Positions 1-7,538 of a stretch of DNA of 64,000 bases are shown here, piece by piece. Each line of letters starts with the position of its first letter. Position 1 is the first letter of the stretch. Position numbers and translations under genes: made by a program. The notes beneath the pieces were generated by a model. The model did not search any database, was not told the DNA's origin, and saw only the letters and a program-made list of their open reading frames with translations. The DNA is taken from assembly GCA_049347715.1 (NCBI GenBank), contig CP186339.1:3720001-3784000 (forward strand), given 5' to 3'. Source of the stretch: Thalassotalea_B piscium_A. GTDB taxonomy: Bacteria; Pseudomonadota; Gammaproteobacteria; Enterobacterales; Alteromonadaceae.

Positions 1-52
1 TGCCTTCCACAATAACATTTGCTTGAGTGACTCTTTGTATCAATGCAATCAT
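1..52 (-). CDS. dtd: D-aminoacyl-tRNA deacylase, N-terminal fragment
   Basis: Only the first 17 codons lie in the window; they read MIALIQRVTQANVIVEG, the characteristic start of D-aminoacyl-tRNA (D-Tyr) deacylase, which hydrolyses D-amino acids mischarged on tRNA in the cytoplasm. The ATG overlaps the TGA stop of pip as ATGA, so the two are probably translationally coupled. The rest of the gene lies beyond the left edge. The call rests on the N-terminal signature and on the yihY-pip-dtd order often seen in marine gammaproteobacteria. Confidence 0.82.
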   Translation of the reverse strand, partial: MIALIQRVTQANVIVEG

Positions 53-1014
53 GATTTATTCTCATTTAAAAATGTTGCCATCGTCTTAGTGGCATTACAA
101 AAAGCAGTAATGGTTTGACTTTCAAAGCCACTATGCCCTGCTTGTGGTAAAATTTGTAAGGTAGCATTCTTCCATAAATTAACCAGTTTATCAGCCATGG
201 CTAATTGACAAACCATATCGTAACGCCCATGTAAAATAATGGCAGGAATGTCAAACAAAGCATCTAAATGAGACAGAATATAATCCTCAGATAAAAAACA
301 TTGATGATAGAAATAATGATTAGACAACTGAGCCATACATAATGCTTTATGGGTATCTTCTACTTTCAAATTACCTATCTGATGTTCAATGGTAGATAAA
401 CGTAGTTCCCACAAATACCAAGCTTTACTTGCCGCCGCTTTGGCTAGTTCATTTTCACCACTAAAAATGGCGTGATAACCAGACAAGGGATCTAAACGGT
501 CATGTTCAGATAATGGGGATAAAAATGCTCGATAATATTCAGGAAAAAACTGGGCAGCACCTTCTTTTTTATAAAGCCAGTCGTACTCAGCTTGTGTCGC
601 TAAGAATATACCTCGTAAAATGAAAGCATGAACAGATTGAGGGTATTTTATCCCGTAGCATAATGCCAAAGTAGTTCCCCAAGAACCTCCAGAAACTAAC
701 CACTTATCAATAGTTAAATGCTTTCTGATCGCGTCGATATCATCAACTAAGGTTGAGGTGGTATTATTATTTAGGCTCAATACGGGTAATGAACGACCAC
801 AACCGCGTTGATCAAATAAGATAATGCGATAGAGTTCAGGATCAAAATAACGGCGATAGTTTTCACTGGAACCGCCGCCTGGACCTCCATGTAAATAAAG
901 TACAGGGATACCTTTAGGGTTACCACTTTGTTCAATATAAATTTGATGTTCATCAGATACAGTCAGCCATTCTTCTTTAAACGTGGCTATTCGTGGGTAC
1001 AAACAATGAGACAT
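49..1014 (-). CDS. pip: Prolyl aminopeptidase (proline iminopeptidase)
   Basis: A 321-residue alpha/beta hydrolase of peptidase family S33 that releases N-terminal proline from peptides in the cytoplasm. Visible motifs are the oxyanion-hole HGGPGGG (residues 42-48), DQRGCGRS (68-75), the nucleophile elbow GGSWG with Ser111, and late segments LHGRYD and AGHSG that supply the catalytic Asp and His. Length matches the family. AGGGGAG lies just upstream of the ATG. It follows yihY by 17 bp and overlaps dtd by 4 bp, so the three probably form one operon. Confidence 0.93.
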   Translation of the reverse strand: MSHCLYPRIATFKEEWLTVSDEHQIYIEQSGNPKGIPVLYLHGGPGGGSSENYRRYFDPELYRIILFDQRGCGRSLPVLSLNNNTTSTLVDDIDAIRKHLTIDKWLVSGGSWGTTLALCYGIKYPQSVHAFILRGIFLATQAEYDWLYKKEGAAQFFPEYYRAFLSPLSEHDRLDPLSGYHAIFSGENELAKAAASKAWYLWELRLSTIEHQIGNLKVEDTHKALCMAQLSNHYFYHQCFLSEDYILSHLDALFDIPAIILHGRYDMVCQLAMADKLVNLWKNATLQILPQAGHSGFESQTITAFCNATKTMATFLNENKS

Positions 1015-1031
1015 GTTAACTCCCCTAAAAT

Positions 1032-1898
1032 TTATAAGACTTCTTCTGGTTGTGGTTTTTTACGATTAAATTCTTCTAACGTCACTGTGAATAAAGCACC
1101 AAACAACACCACTAACCAAGATAAATAAACCCATAAAAATAGAATGGGGATACTGGCTAAAGCACCATAAATAGCTTTGTAAGAAGGTAAATGCGTGATG
1201 TAAAGTGCAAAACCTTTTTTGGCAACCTCAAATAATAATGCCGCCAACAGTGCTCCTGAAAACGCATACTTAAATTTAACGACTTTATTAGGCACTATCA
1301 TATATAAAATTAAAAAAGCTATTAACGACGTAAATACCGGTAAAGCACGCATCAAATAATTTGAAAAACCTAATATATCGTAATCTCCTAGCGAAACTAA
1401 AGACACAATATAAGTTGTAGCAACCAGACTACTTCCTACAAGCACGGGTCCTAATGTCAAGATCATCCAATACATTGAAAATGCAGTTAACAGTCTACGC
1501 TTACGCGTGATTTTCCAAATATTATTTAATGCTTTATCAATTGAAGATATTAATAACAGTGCAAATAAAAATAAAAAGGATATGGCAACAGCTGACATTT
1601 TAGAGGCATTCGCAACAAACCCCGTAATATGCCCTTTAACGGCATCACCAGCGGCAGGAAGAAAATTTTCATAAAGGAAACTTTCAATCACCTCTCGAAT
1701 ATCTGAAAAAATAGGGAAGGCGGTCATCACGGACAGTGTGACTACAATTAATGGCACCAATGACATCAGCGTAACATAAGATAAATAGCCAGCGCTTACG
1801 TGAATTTGTTCCACTCGAATTTTTTCGATAAAAAATCGAAAAAAACTGATAATTTCATCTTTTTGCGGAAATTTAGTAAGTATTTTAGTTAATTTCAT
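1032..1898 (-). CDS. yihY: YihY/BrkB-family inner-membrane protein
   Basis: A 288-residue polytopic membrane protein of the YihY/BrkB family (once called RNase BN by mistake; molecular function unsettled). The sequence shows about six hydrophobic helices between residues 40 and 275, the family-typical start 'HVSAGYLSYVTLMSLVPLIVV' region and a polar C-terminal tail. It is the first gene of the apparent yihY-pip-dtd operon. The 85-bp gap to the divergent gene at 1984 must hold both promoters. Family membership is firm; no substrate can be read from the sequence. Confidence 0.9.
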   Translation of the reverse strand: MKLTKILTKFPQKDEIISFFRFFIEKIRVEQIHVSAGYLSYVTLMSLVPLIVVTLSVMTAFPIFSDIREVIESFLYENFLPAAGDAVKGHITGFVANASKMSAVAISFLFLFALLLISSIDKALNNIWKITRKRRLLTAFSMYWMILTLGPVLVGSSLVATTYIVSLVSLGDYDILGFSNYLMRALPVFTSLIAFLILYMIVPNKVVKFKYAFSGALLAALLFEVAKKGFALYITHLPSYKAIYGALASIPILFLWVYLSWLVVLFGALFTVTLEEFNRKKPQPEEVL

Positions 1899-1983
1899 TT
1901 TTAGGTTAAATCATTTATTATTAACTACAGTATATTATGATATTAATAACAACAACCAAATAAATTTAATTAATGAGGAAATT

Positions 1984-2208
1984 ATGTCAGGACAAGGTTC
2001 AGGTGGTAATGTAATTGCAGCAATATGCAATGTGTTCTTCCCCGGTTTAGGACAACTAGTACAAGGTAGAATTTTAGCTGCAATATTTTTCTTTCTTGGA
2101 ATGGCTATTTCTTGGGTATTAGTTTGGGTGGCAATTGGTTGGATACTTGTTCCTATTGTCTATATTTGGTCTATTATTGATGCTGCACGTTATAGCGCTT
2201 CGGATTAA
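1984..2208 (+). CDS. Small TM2-like membrane protein
   Basis: A 74-residue protein with two hydrophobic helices (about residues 10-45 and 48-65). PGLGQLVQGR near residues 20-29 and the C-terminal IIDAARY resemble TM2-domain small membrane proteins, where a G-x-G-Q-x-x-x-G-R turn joins the helices. GAGGAAATT precedes the ATG. The next gene, a lipoprotein, starts 3 bp after its stop, so the pair is co-transcribed. TM2-like is an inference from motif and topology; function is unknown. Confidence 0.75.
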   Translation: MSGQGSGGNVIAAICNVFFPGLGQLVQGRILAAIFFFLGMAISWVLVWVAIGWILVPIVYIWSIIDAARYSASD

Positions 2209-2210
2209 TT

Positions 2211-2858
2211 ATGATGGGTAATTTCAAATCTTATTTACTGGTGGTATTAATTGCTTTAACTGGTTGTTCAAGTGCTTATTATTCTGCCATGGAAAAGGTT
2301 GGTATTCACAAGCGCGATATTTTAATTGACCGTGTTGAAGAAGCCACTGAATCACAGGAAGAGGCAAAAGAAGAATTTGCCAGCGCTTTGGAGCAGTTTT
2401 CTTCATTAATTAGCTATGATGGTGGTGAGTTAGAAACTCATTATCAACAAAGCAAAGCTCATTACGAAGCAAGTGAGCAAGCGGCACAAGAAGTAACTAA
2501 ACGAATAGATGCCATAGAGTCAGTTGCAGAAGCGTTATTTAGCGAATGGCAAGAAGAGATAGAACAATACTCAAACCAGTCATTAAAACGTCAAAGCCAA
2601 ACTAAATTGCGCCAAACTAAAAGCAAATATACTAATGTACTTATCGCCATGCATAGCGCTGAAAAGAAAATGTCACCTGTGCTTACCGCATTAAAGGATA
2701 ATATGCTTTACCTTAAACATAACCTGAATGCACAAGCTGTAGGCGCATTAAAAGGTGAATACACCTCAATAAAACGCAATATCGATGCATTAATTAAAGA
2801 GATGAATAATTCAATTGGGGATTCTCAAGCCTTTATCGACTCTTTGAAAGCGCAATAA
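2211..2858 (+). CDS. DUF2959-type coiled-coil lipoprotein
   Basis: A 215-residue protein with a lipoprotein signal peptide ending in lipobox LTGC (Cys19), followed by an almost entirely helical, Glu/Gln/Lys-rich body with long heptad-like stretches (residues 40-215). It resembles DUF2959 proteins, which are found in Alteromonadales and Vibrio. An outer-membrane or periplasmic location is expected. It is coupled to the TM2-like gene upstream (2-bp gap). There are two ATGs in tandem at the start; the first is used here. Biochemical role unknown. Confidence 0.8.
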   Translation: MMGNFKSYLLVVLIALTGCSSAYYSAMEKVGIHKRDILIDRVEEATESQEEAKEEFASALEQFSSLISYDGGELETHYQQSKAHYEASEQAAQEVTKRIDAIESVAEALFSEWQEEIEQYSNQSLKRQSQTKLRQTKSKYTNVLIAMHSAEKKMSPVLTALKDNMLYLKHNLNAQAVGALKGEYTSIKRNIDALIKEMNNSIGDSQAFIDSLKAQ

Positions 2859-2880
2859 AGATTGATAACAAAGGTATAAT

Positions 2881-3039
2881 TTAAAACGTATGAGGTAACG
2901 AACCGAATAAAGAGTCTTCATCTACATGATTAATTTCAGCTAAAAGCTCTGAAAGCTCTTTAATTTGTTCTGCTCCTGCGTTTCCCTGTTCAAATAACTC
3001 GCTTAGCTTTTGTAATTTTACCAACTGCTCTGGTGACAT
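2881..3039 (-). CDS. Small hypothetical protein (52 aa)
   Basis: A short reading frame from ATG at 3039 to TAA at 2881, encoding a charged, probably all-helical protein that begins MSPEQLVKLQKLSELFEQG and ends LPHTF. Regular Leu spacing suggests an amphipathic helix or short coiled coil. It follows another short helical protein on the same strand by 58 bp, suggesting a two-gene unit. I do not recognise the family. The coding call rests on clean composition and helix periodicity, not on homology. Confidence 0.55.
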   Translation of the reverse strand: MSPEQLVKLQKLSELFEQGNAGAEQIKELSELLAEINHVDEDSLFGSLPHTF

Positions 3040-3097
3040 ATTCCATCAACTTGTAGTTTATAATCTATTGATTAAATGATATTCGTGTCTCTTTATT

Positions 3098-3307
3098 TCA
3101 TTCACATTTTTGAGACTTTATTTGACGGCCATCATTAATAAATTCTTGATATAGATTCTTTAATTCCATTTCTTCAAAATTATTCGCATTATCTGATACC
3201 ATTTTTTCAAATAGATCATTTAAACGCTCAACTTTATTTTGCTCCATCACCCTACTCTCTAACTTGTAATAAATTAAATCAATCATCCTGAGTAATGACT
3301 TAAACAA
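3098..3307 (-). CDS. Small hypothetical protein (up to 69 aa)
   Basis: A small charged protein without signal peptide or membrane segment. The TTG at 3307 has a good AAGGA six bases upstream; ATGs at 3286 and 3247 (MEQNKVERLNDLFEKMV...) are alternatives, with purine-rich sequence too close for ideal spacing. The core from residue 21 on looks like a compact helical protein. It lies upstream of the 52-aa gene on the same strand. Function unknown; the start is uncertain. Confidence 0.55.
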   Translation of the reverse strand: MFKSLLRMIDLIYYKLESRVMEQNKVERLNDLFEKMVSDNANNFEEMELKNLYQEFINDGRQIKSQKCE

Positions 3308-3599
3308 TTACATCCTTCTCAACAGTAACTTAAGTGTATCAGCGCGAGTTAACGAAAAAAGTAGGTAGATAAAAACAAATGGACTCTCTAGCCATAAAGT
3401 GCACTCAACAAAAACAAAACACCTTTAATAACAGCACCTTAGATAAATAACAGCATTAAATATACTAGCATAACTGACGTAAGGTTAAGACATGTCTTAC
3501 ATAATAAGATGTAATTTTTGACCTCAACCTAAAGAAATGTGTGTTTATAAATAAGAAATTTAACCGGAAAGTTACCTTGTATGATTGTCACCTGTTATT
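3308..3599. other. Intergenic stretch, no gene seen
   Basis: AT-rich sequence between the small-protein genes and an IS110-type remnant. No reading frame, RNA gene or strong hairpin with a T-run was found. It probably marks the outer edge of the accessory region. Confidence 0.5.
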
Positions 3600-3800
3600 T
3601 AAGGCATGATGTCAGCGAAGTAAGTTAATCCTTATTTTAAGTCACATATCAGCGTTTATTAGCCGTAGGAAAACCCCAAAAAAGTAGCGATAATTACCTG
3701 TATTAGAAAGATGATTGTGATTGTAAATTCAATACTTCGGCACGGTATTATACGGGAGGCACCAAAGGTGTTAAGTTAACTATTGACGCCATAGTCTCTT
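3600..3800 (+). pseudogene. IS110-type transposase remnant, copy A
   Basis: Heavily decayed 3' end of an IS110-family transposase. Across three frames it still shows MMSA, NPYFKSH, then VAIITCIRKMIVIVNSIL and REAPKV, which match the better copy at 6575-6896 segment by segment. Stops and frameshifts abound. It ends in the same 29-bp sequence (3776-3804) as that copy, directly against a cassette-type motif CTTGTTATGC. Non-functional. Confidence 0.8.
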
Positions 3801-3804
3801 GTTA
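3776..3804 (+). repeat. 29-bp IS-end repeat, copy 1
   Basis: Identical over 29 bp to 6899-6927 (TTAACTATTGACGCC... ending CTTGTTA). Each copy lies just after an IS110-type transposase remnant and abuts a - strand gene. It is either the right end of the element plus the start of an attC or a shared attC arm; the exact boundary cannot be set. It contains the short inverted repeat ACTAT/ATAGT. Confidence 0.75.
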
Positions 3805-3846
3805 TGCTAACAATCCAGGAATGACCTGCAAGATTAACCGACTGTT

Positions 3847-4137
3847 TTAGATGAACTTAATACGTTCATCTAAGCACTCATTAGAGCCCATTTCGAATTC
3901 TCGGCATATCCAAGGTCGGTTTTCATAAATTGAGCACATTAAAGTATCTCTATCTAAAGCGGCGCACCAACCATCATTTAACCGCATCATTGTTTCACCG
4001 CCATACTGGTCACGTGCGATGAATTTTTCTGGCACACCAGTATCCGAAATAATCATAACTTCAAGACGACAGCAGCAAGCTTTGCAGTTTGAGCAAGACA
4101 CATTTGAGGAAGAAGGTGTATGAGTTGGTATAAGCAT
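3847..4137 (-). CDS. YkgJ-family cysteine-cluster protein
   Basis: A 96-residue protein with the CxxCxxCCC cluster (SCSNCKACCCRLE, residues 14-26) and later Cys in MCSIYENRPWICREFE plus one more near the end, the pattern of the YkgJ / putative zinc- or iron-chelating family. Probably cytosolic; metal and role unproved. Its stop lies 40 bp from the motif GCATAAC (3801-3807, - strand), which resembles an attC outer core, so it may be the most distal gene of the cassette array. It could equally be a native gene beside it. Confidence 0.78.
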   Translation of the reverse strand: MLIPTHTPSSSNVSCSNCKACCCRLEVMIISDTGVPEKFIARDQYGGETMMRLNDGWCAALDRDTLMCSIYENRPWICREFEMGSNECLDERIKFI

Positions 4138-4150
4138 AAATAACTACCGT

Positions 4151-4500
4151 TTGGTCAATTGTGCATTATACCGTAAATTGAGTGTGATTGAACGAATCAG
4201 TAAGAAAATGTGGACGCATTGGCGATACAGTTGTCCTACTTTTTATGACAAACCTTTGTGGAATGGGCTGGGTTTTCAACACGATATTCATTTTGGGCTA
4301 AAGCTTATTATGAGCAACAAAAACATAAAGGAAAATCACATCATTATCAGAGCACTCGCTTTTAAGTGGATAAGAATATTATTTAAGTGTTGGAAAACCA
4401 GCACATCTTATGTCGAGTCAAAATATTTAGAAGCGCTAAAACGAAGAGATTGACCACTAGTAAAGTTTGCAATAAATAGTTAAATTTAACTAGTTGTCCA
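4151..4500 (+). pseudogene. IS110-type transposase remnant, copy B (different subgroup)
   Basis: C-terminal piece of another IS110-family transposase. One frame gives WAKAYYEQQKHKGKSHHYQ, another gives RALAFKWIRILFKCWKTS and YLEALKRR, both typical of the C-terminal end of these enzymes, but a frameshift separates them and the N-terminal two thirds are gone. About 45 bp of non-coding tail follow, ending directly at GTATCTTGTTAGCT, the start of a gene cassette. Not a real gene despite the open frame at 4151-4453. Confidence 0.78.
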
Positions 4501-4502
4501 CC

Positions 4503-4826
4503 TCAGGGTATCTTGTTAGCTGAATTTTTTGTAAAGTGATTAGATATTTTATTTACTAAGATCTGTCCTACATAGATCGCTGAATATAAAGTAGTAAAAA
4601 ATATAATGAAATATACACCCGAATACCCACTTAAGTCACCCCATATATTTTGAATATTTGTAGCACTTAAAAATACCCCTTTTACGGCAACAGGCAATAA
4701 TGACAAGGAGAAAATACCGCAAAAAAAAGCAGTTTTTTCATTTTCATTTTCATTGGTATAGCTTTTGTAAAAATAAATTGAGTATGCATTTATCAAAATA
4801 ACTATCAGAAAAATTAAGTTAATCAA
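4503..4826 (-). CDS. Cassette gene: small membrane protein (107 aa)
   Basis: A hydrophobic protein with about three membrane helices (residues 1-20, 33-55 and 68-92) and a polar C-terminus. It starts at TTG with AAAGGA about 9 bases upstream and has no ATG near the N-terminus. Its last codons (AAC AAG ATA CCC TGA) run through an attC-like outer core AGCTAAC at 4515-4521, a habit of cassette genes. No family recognised. Compact, membrane-bound and strand-matched to the other cassettes, it is best read as integron cargo. Confidence 0.65.
   Translation of the reverse strand: MINLIFLIVILINAYSIYFYKSYTNENENEKTAFFCGIFSLSLLPVAVKGVFLSATNIQNIWGDLSGYSGVYFIIFFTTLYSAIYVGQILVNKISNHFTKNSANKIP
4515..4521 (-). 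other. attC outer-core remnant (AGCTAAC)
   Basis: Reads AGCTAACAAG on the - strand, the usual start of an attC site in this array. The rest of the attC is replaced by the tail of an IS110-type remnant. Confidence 0.5.
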
Positions 4827-4833
4827 TTAAAAA

Positions 4834-4868
4834 TCCTTTTTTTGTCCTGCTTGAATGCTTTGTTAGCT
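4834..4868 (-). other. Half attC site
   Basis: On the - strand this reads AGCTAACAAAGCATTCAAGC then AGGACAAAAAAAGG, matching the left arm of the complete sites at 9117-9206 and 9534-9631 (TAACAAGC...GGACAAAAAA). The right arm ending in GGGCGTT is missing, and the start region of the gene at 4826 follows at once. A deletion appears to have fused two cassettes. Confidence 0.7.
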
Positions 4869-5345
4869 GCGTTTTGATTTACGGGATTGTGCTAGTTTTT
4901 TTTCTACGACTTCTCTAGCTTCTCTAATGTCTTCAAAGAAGTCATGCTGATACTGAACTAACTTTTGATAAGTTTCCCCTGATATCAAATAAAACGCACA
5001 GGTAAGTGCAAAGAAATTAAGTAATAAAAGTATGTAATACTTTTCACCTTCGATCATCACCAATAGTGGTAGACATAAAATTATTAAACAAAGCGAATAG
5101 TACTTCAGAATCCTTGCACATAAAAAGGATCCCCGTGTAACACGGAAGTTAACTAAACAAAAAATGATAGATACTAAAAACATTGTTCCAACCAACCATT
5201 CCGGCTTAGTGTCAAAATACTCAAGAAGGAACATAGTCCCAGAAAGTCCTGTGCCTATCATTAATAGCATAATAACTAATAGAAACCTCCCGACCAATTT
5301 CCAAGGCGGAAATAGTAAATTAACCTTTTCTTCTTCAGCCTTCAT
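4863..5345 (-). CDS. Cassette gene: four-helix membrane protein, possible immunity protein
   Basis: A 160-residue protein with four hydrophobic helices (about residues 16-40, 46-65, 78-98 and 103-122) and a basic C-terminal tail ending KKLAQSRKSKRS. Its ATG overlaps the TAA of the upstream gene as TAATG, so the two are translationally coupled. Its own TAA lies inside the attC outer core AGCTAAC. A small polytopic protein coupled to a larger glycine/alanine-rich membrane-inserting protein is the usual layout of immunity and pore-forming effector pairs. That role is inferred; no family was recognised. Confidence 0.7.
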   Translation of the reverse strand: MKAEEEKVNLLFPPWKLVGRFLLVIMLLMIGTGLSGTMFLLEYFDTKPEWLVGTMFLVSIIFCLVNFRVTRGSFLCARILKYYSLCLIILCLPLLVMIEGEKYYILLLLNFFALTCAFYLISGETYQKLVQYQHDFFEDIREAREVVEKKLAQSRKSKRS

Positions 5346-6259
5346 TATTGATCTAGCTCCTCATATATTCCAACCGCAAGAGAGTTAACACCACCAGAGA
5401 GTGCACTACCTGAAAAACTCATTGATGCACCTATAGCATCTTTTAGCTGTAGTGTAAGTGATTGCGTTATTTTAATTCCTGAATAGCGCTTAGGGTAGCT
5501 ACCAGCCTTAACTAAAGCTTTCAATAATTTATTTGATATTCCTGGATGATTTAATCGGATTATTTCTTGGCTTAGTCGTTTTCTCTCTGCTCGAGATAAG
5601 CCTTTTAAAATAGATAAAAGGCTTTTACCACTACTAATATTTAAAAGTTTTATCGCTTTTAATGTCATAGCTCCCGCAGCTGCGGCACCAGCAAGTGAAA
5701 CAATGTCTAATGCTGCTGTAGCACTTTGATACCACTCCTGTGAGTCTAAAAAATCATTAGATTGGGGTGAAGCGACTTCTAGTGTAGTTCTGACGAACCC
5801 ATTTATGCACTGTGCTGTGCTAGCTGTACTTGCAGCAACGGCCAAGTAAGTCACAGCAGTACTTGTACCTCCTGTTAAGGGGATAGCAGCACTACTACCA
5901 AAAACAACAACCCAGCCTAAAAATGCAGCACCACAACTTAATACTGTGCCTGCCACTTCACCAACAAGCTTAGATTCTCGGATGTTGCCTTGACTCCCTT
6001 TTAAGTGTCCCGCGAACTCTTTTTGAGTCATTGATTTCGGAGGCTCACGTAAAACAACTTTAATAGGGTTTAAACTACAGGAAGGTTCGAAAGGTCTAAG
6101 TTCTGTTATTGTGTAGTTACTATCAATATAAATTACAGCTGCGCCGTACAGCTCAGGTATTTTATCAATATCCTGAAACAGTTTCTTTTGGTTAATATTA
6201 TACGAAAGTTTAGACTTAAGTTGGTTCTCTTTAAAGCGATAGGTGTCATGTGCCCCCAT
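5345..6259 (-). CDS. Cassette gene: putative membrane-active effector
   Basis: A 304-residue protein without signal peptide. Residues 1-105 are soluble (with LREPPKSMTQKEFAGHL). Residues about 110-170 form Gly/Ala/Ser/Thr-rich hydrophobic helices (GEVAGTVLSCGAAFLGWVVV and AVTYLAVAASTASTAQC), with another at 195-215, then a basic region (AERKRLSQE). Glycine-zipper helices in an otherwise soluble protein, coupled to a small polytopic partner, suggest a pore-forming or membrane-disrupting antibacterial effector. AAGGA sits upstream of the ATG. It is the first gene of a two-gene cassette. The role is an inference from architecture. Confidence 0.65.
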   Translation of the reverse strand: MGAHDTYRFKENQLKSKLSYNINQKKLFQDIDKIPELYGAAVIYIDSNYTITELRPFEPSCSLNPIKVVLREPPKSMTQKEFAGHLKGSQGNIRESKLVGEVAGTVLSCGAAFLGWVVVFGSSAAIPLTGGTSTAVTYLAVAASTASTAQCINGFVRTTLEVASPQSNDFLDSQEWYQSATAALDIVSLAGAAAAGAMTLKAIKLLNISSGKSLLSILKGLSRAERKRLSQEIIRLNHPGISNKLLKALVKAGSYPKRYSGIKITQSLTLQLKDAIGASMSFSGSALSGGVNSLAVGIYEELDQ

Positions 6260-6574
6260 AGTAAAGTCCTTTTTGGTTAAAAATCCATTGTTGTTAATAT
6301 CATAGGTAAATATAACCCTGATTTTCTATTGTAATTTCTTTATCAATAACTTGGAATAGAGCGCCCCAAATATTAGTGGTTATATAATATAAAAATACTC
6401 TAACTGGATTATTTTCTTTTAACAATCAAAAACGTTTACGTTTTTGGCTATTTTAATTTCATATTGTTAAATAATCAATAATGGCAAGGTTGTACTGAAT
6501 ATTTGGGTTTTAGCGGTGTAATGTTGGGCTTTTAAGCCTTAATGGAGGGTATTGCTTAACTCTTCAATATTATA
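6260..6574. other. Intergenic stretch upstream of the effector-like cassette gene
   Basis: No gene seen. It should hold the promoter of the two-gene cassette, and contains one clean hairpin (6427-6446). An intact cassette core expected at this end was not found; an IS110-type remnant begins at about 6575. Confidence 0.5.
6427..6446. terminator. Hairpin CAAAAACG-TTTA-CGTTTTTG
   Basis: Perfect 8-bp arms around a 4-base loop. The arms are A/T-rich, so it could act as a weak terminator in either direction. It has no separate T-run. Confidence 0.4.
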
Positions 6575-6896
6575 AATTACTAATCTACCGGAGCTAGGAT
6601 ATATTAACAGCAAACAAGCTAGCGCTTTAATTGGTGTTGCACCAATGAATAGGGATAGCGGCCGCTATAAAGGCCAACGAAAAACTCAAGGAGGAAGACC
6701 ACAAGTCAGAACCGTTTTATACATGGCAATGATGTCAGCAATGCAAGCTAATCCTGTTTTCAAAGCAACATATCAACGATTATTGGCAGCAGGATAACCA
6801 AAGAAAGTGGCAATAATTGCCTGTATTAGAAAGATGATTGTTATCTTAAATTCAATGCTAAGAGATGGTGTAATGTGGGAAGCGCCAAAAGTGTGA
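6575..6896 (+). pseudogene. IS110-type transposase remnant, copy C
   Basis: C-terminal third of an IS110-family transposase. It reads NLPELGYINSKQASALIGVAP, MNRDSGRYKGQRKTQGGRPQ, VRTVLYMAMMSAMQANPVFK and ATYQRLLAAG, then an in-frame TAA, then PKKVAIIACIRKMIVILNSM to WEAPKV. The GVAPMNRDSG and RDGVMWE blocks are the Transposase_20 region and C-terminus typical of IS110 proteins. The 5' two thirds are missing, so it is inactive. It ends beside the cassette core GGCTAAC at 6924-6930. Confidence 0.88.
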
Positions 6897-6898
6897 AA

Positions 6899-6927
6899 TT
6901 AACTATTGACGCCATAGTCTCTTGTTA
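6899..6927 (+). repeat. 29-bp IS-end repeat, copy 2
   Basis: Identical to 3776-3804. After CTTGTTA the two copies diverge (GCC here, TGC there), as expected if the same element end was joined to two different cassette cores. Confidence 0.75.
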
Positions 6928-6930
6928 GCC
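6924..6930 (-). other. Outer core of the attC of the 6925-7413 cassette
   Basis: Reads GGCTAAC on the - strand. The start of the same cassette, 7435-7439, reads GGCTA on the + strand; joined with the AAC beyond the IS1111-type insertion this gives the complementary core GTTAGCC. This match defines the cassette as 6924-7439. Confidence 0.65.
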
Positions 6931-7413
6931 TTTTTTAAACGTATCCATATTTTTGACTTTTCCATAAGCACATTGATAGTCAATTGACACATCTAGTTCG
7001 TTTAGCTGCTTTTCCACTGCTTCCATTTCTTCATCGGTTTCGCATGGAAAATTTATTGAGAATAAACTTTGTTTTTCCCCTGCTGGCATTGCATAGCCAA
7101 CATCCAACGATGTTTTTTGATACTTAGCTTTTATACCTTTTGTAGCGTGTTCAACAGCCTTTTCAAATTCACATAACTCTTTATTTAAATAAACCTCAAA
7201 TTTATTAATATACGCAGGACCAAGACCATTGTTTAATAATTCAACTTTAAGATAACCCCTACCATTTTCTTTGTTATGGTAAGTAAAAGTAGTTAAGTAA
7301 GGCTGTACTGATAGCACATTATGTTTACGTTGTGCATATGCACTCCATCCAGTAAAAGCCAACGCACAAGCAGCAATGATTTGAGCTGAATAATTGCTTA
7401 AAAAATCTAACAT
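6925..7413 (-). CDS. Cassette gene: membrane-anchored hypothetical protein
   Basis: A 162-residue protein with an N-terminal membrane anchor (residues 8-24, YSAQIIAACALAFTGWSAYA) and a soluble domain that looks beta-rich (PYLTTFTYHNKENGRGYLKV, LNNGLGPAYINKFEVYL). LNNGLGPAYI is a pattern I have seen in hypothetical single-anchor proteins of accessory regions. AAGGATG lies 9 bases before the ATG. The TAA stop lies in the attC core GGCTAAC. The cassette is closed upstream by an IS1111-type element inserted in the neighbouring core. Function unknown. Confidence 0.7.
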   Translation of the reverse strand: MLDFLSNYSAQIIAACALAFTGWSAYAQRKHNVLSVQPYLTTFTYHNKENGRGYLKVELLNNGLGPAYINKFEVYLNKELCEFEKAVEHATKGIKAKYQKTSLDVGYAMPAGEKQSLFSINFPCETDEEMEAVEKQLNELDVSIDYQCAYGKVKNMDTFKKG

Positions 7414-7445
7414 CGATTACATACATCCTTAAAAGGCTAGACATA

Positions 7446-7456
7446 ATGACTCCCCA
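7446..7456. repeat. Left subterminal inverted repeat of the IS1111-type element
   Basis: ATGACTCCCCA, perfectly inverted at 9103-9113. Confidence 0.85.
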
Positions 7457-7538
7457 CGAGGCTAGCCTCCATGTCGTGGGTTAATTTTAAAAATCAGAGC
7501 CATAATTAGTTTGTTAATGAACTAAAGCGGAGGCTAGC

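Noticed and set aside
4151..4453. 100-codon + strand frame as an independent gene
   Set aside because: It joins fragments of an IS110-type transposase C-terminus in mixed frames; better read as a pseudogene.
6590..6600. AGCTAGG as the start core of the effector-like cassette
   Set aside because: It looks like the expected AGCTAAC, but translates as part of NLPELGYIN in the IS110 remnant, so the match is fortuitous.
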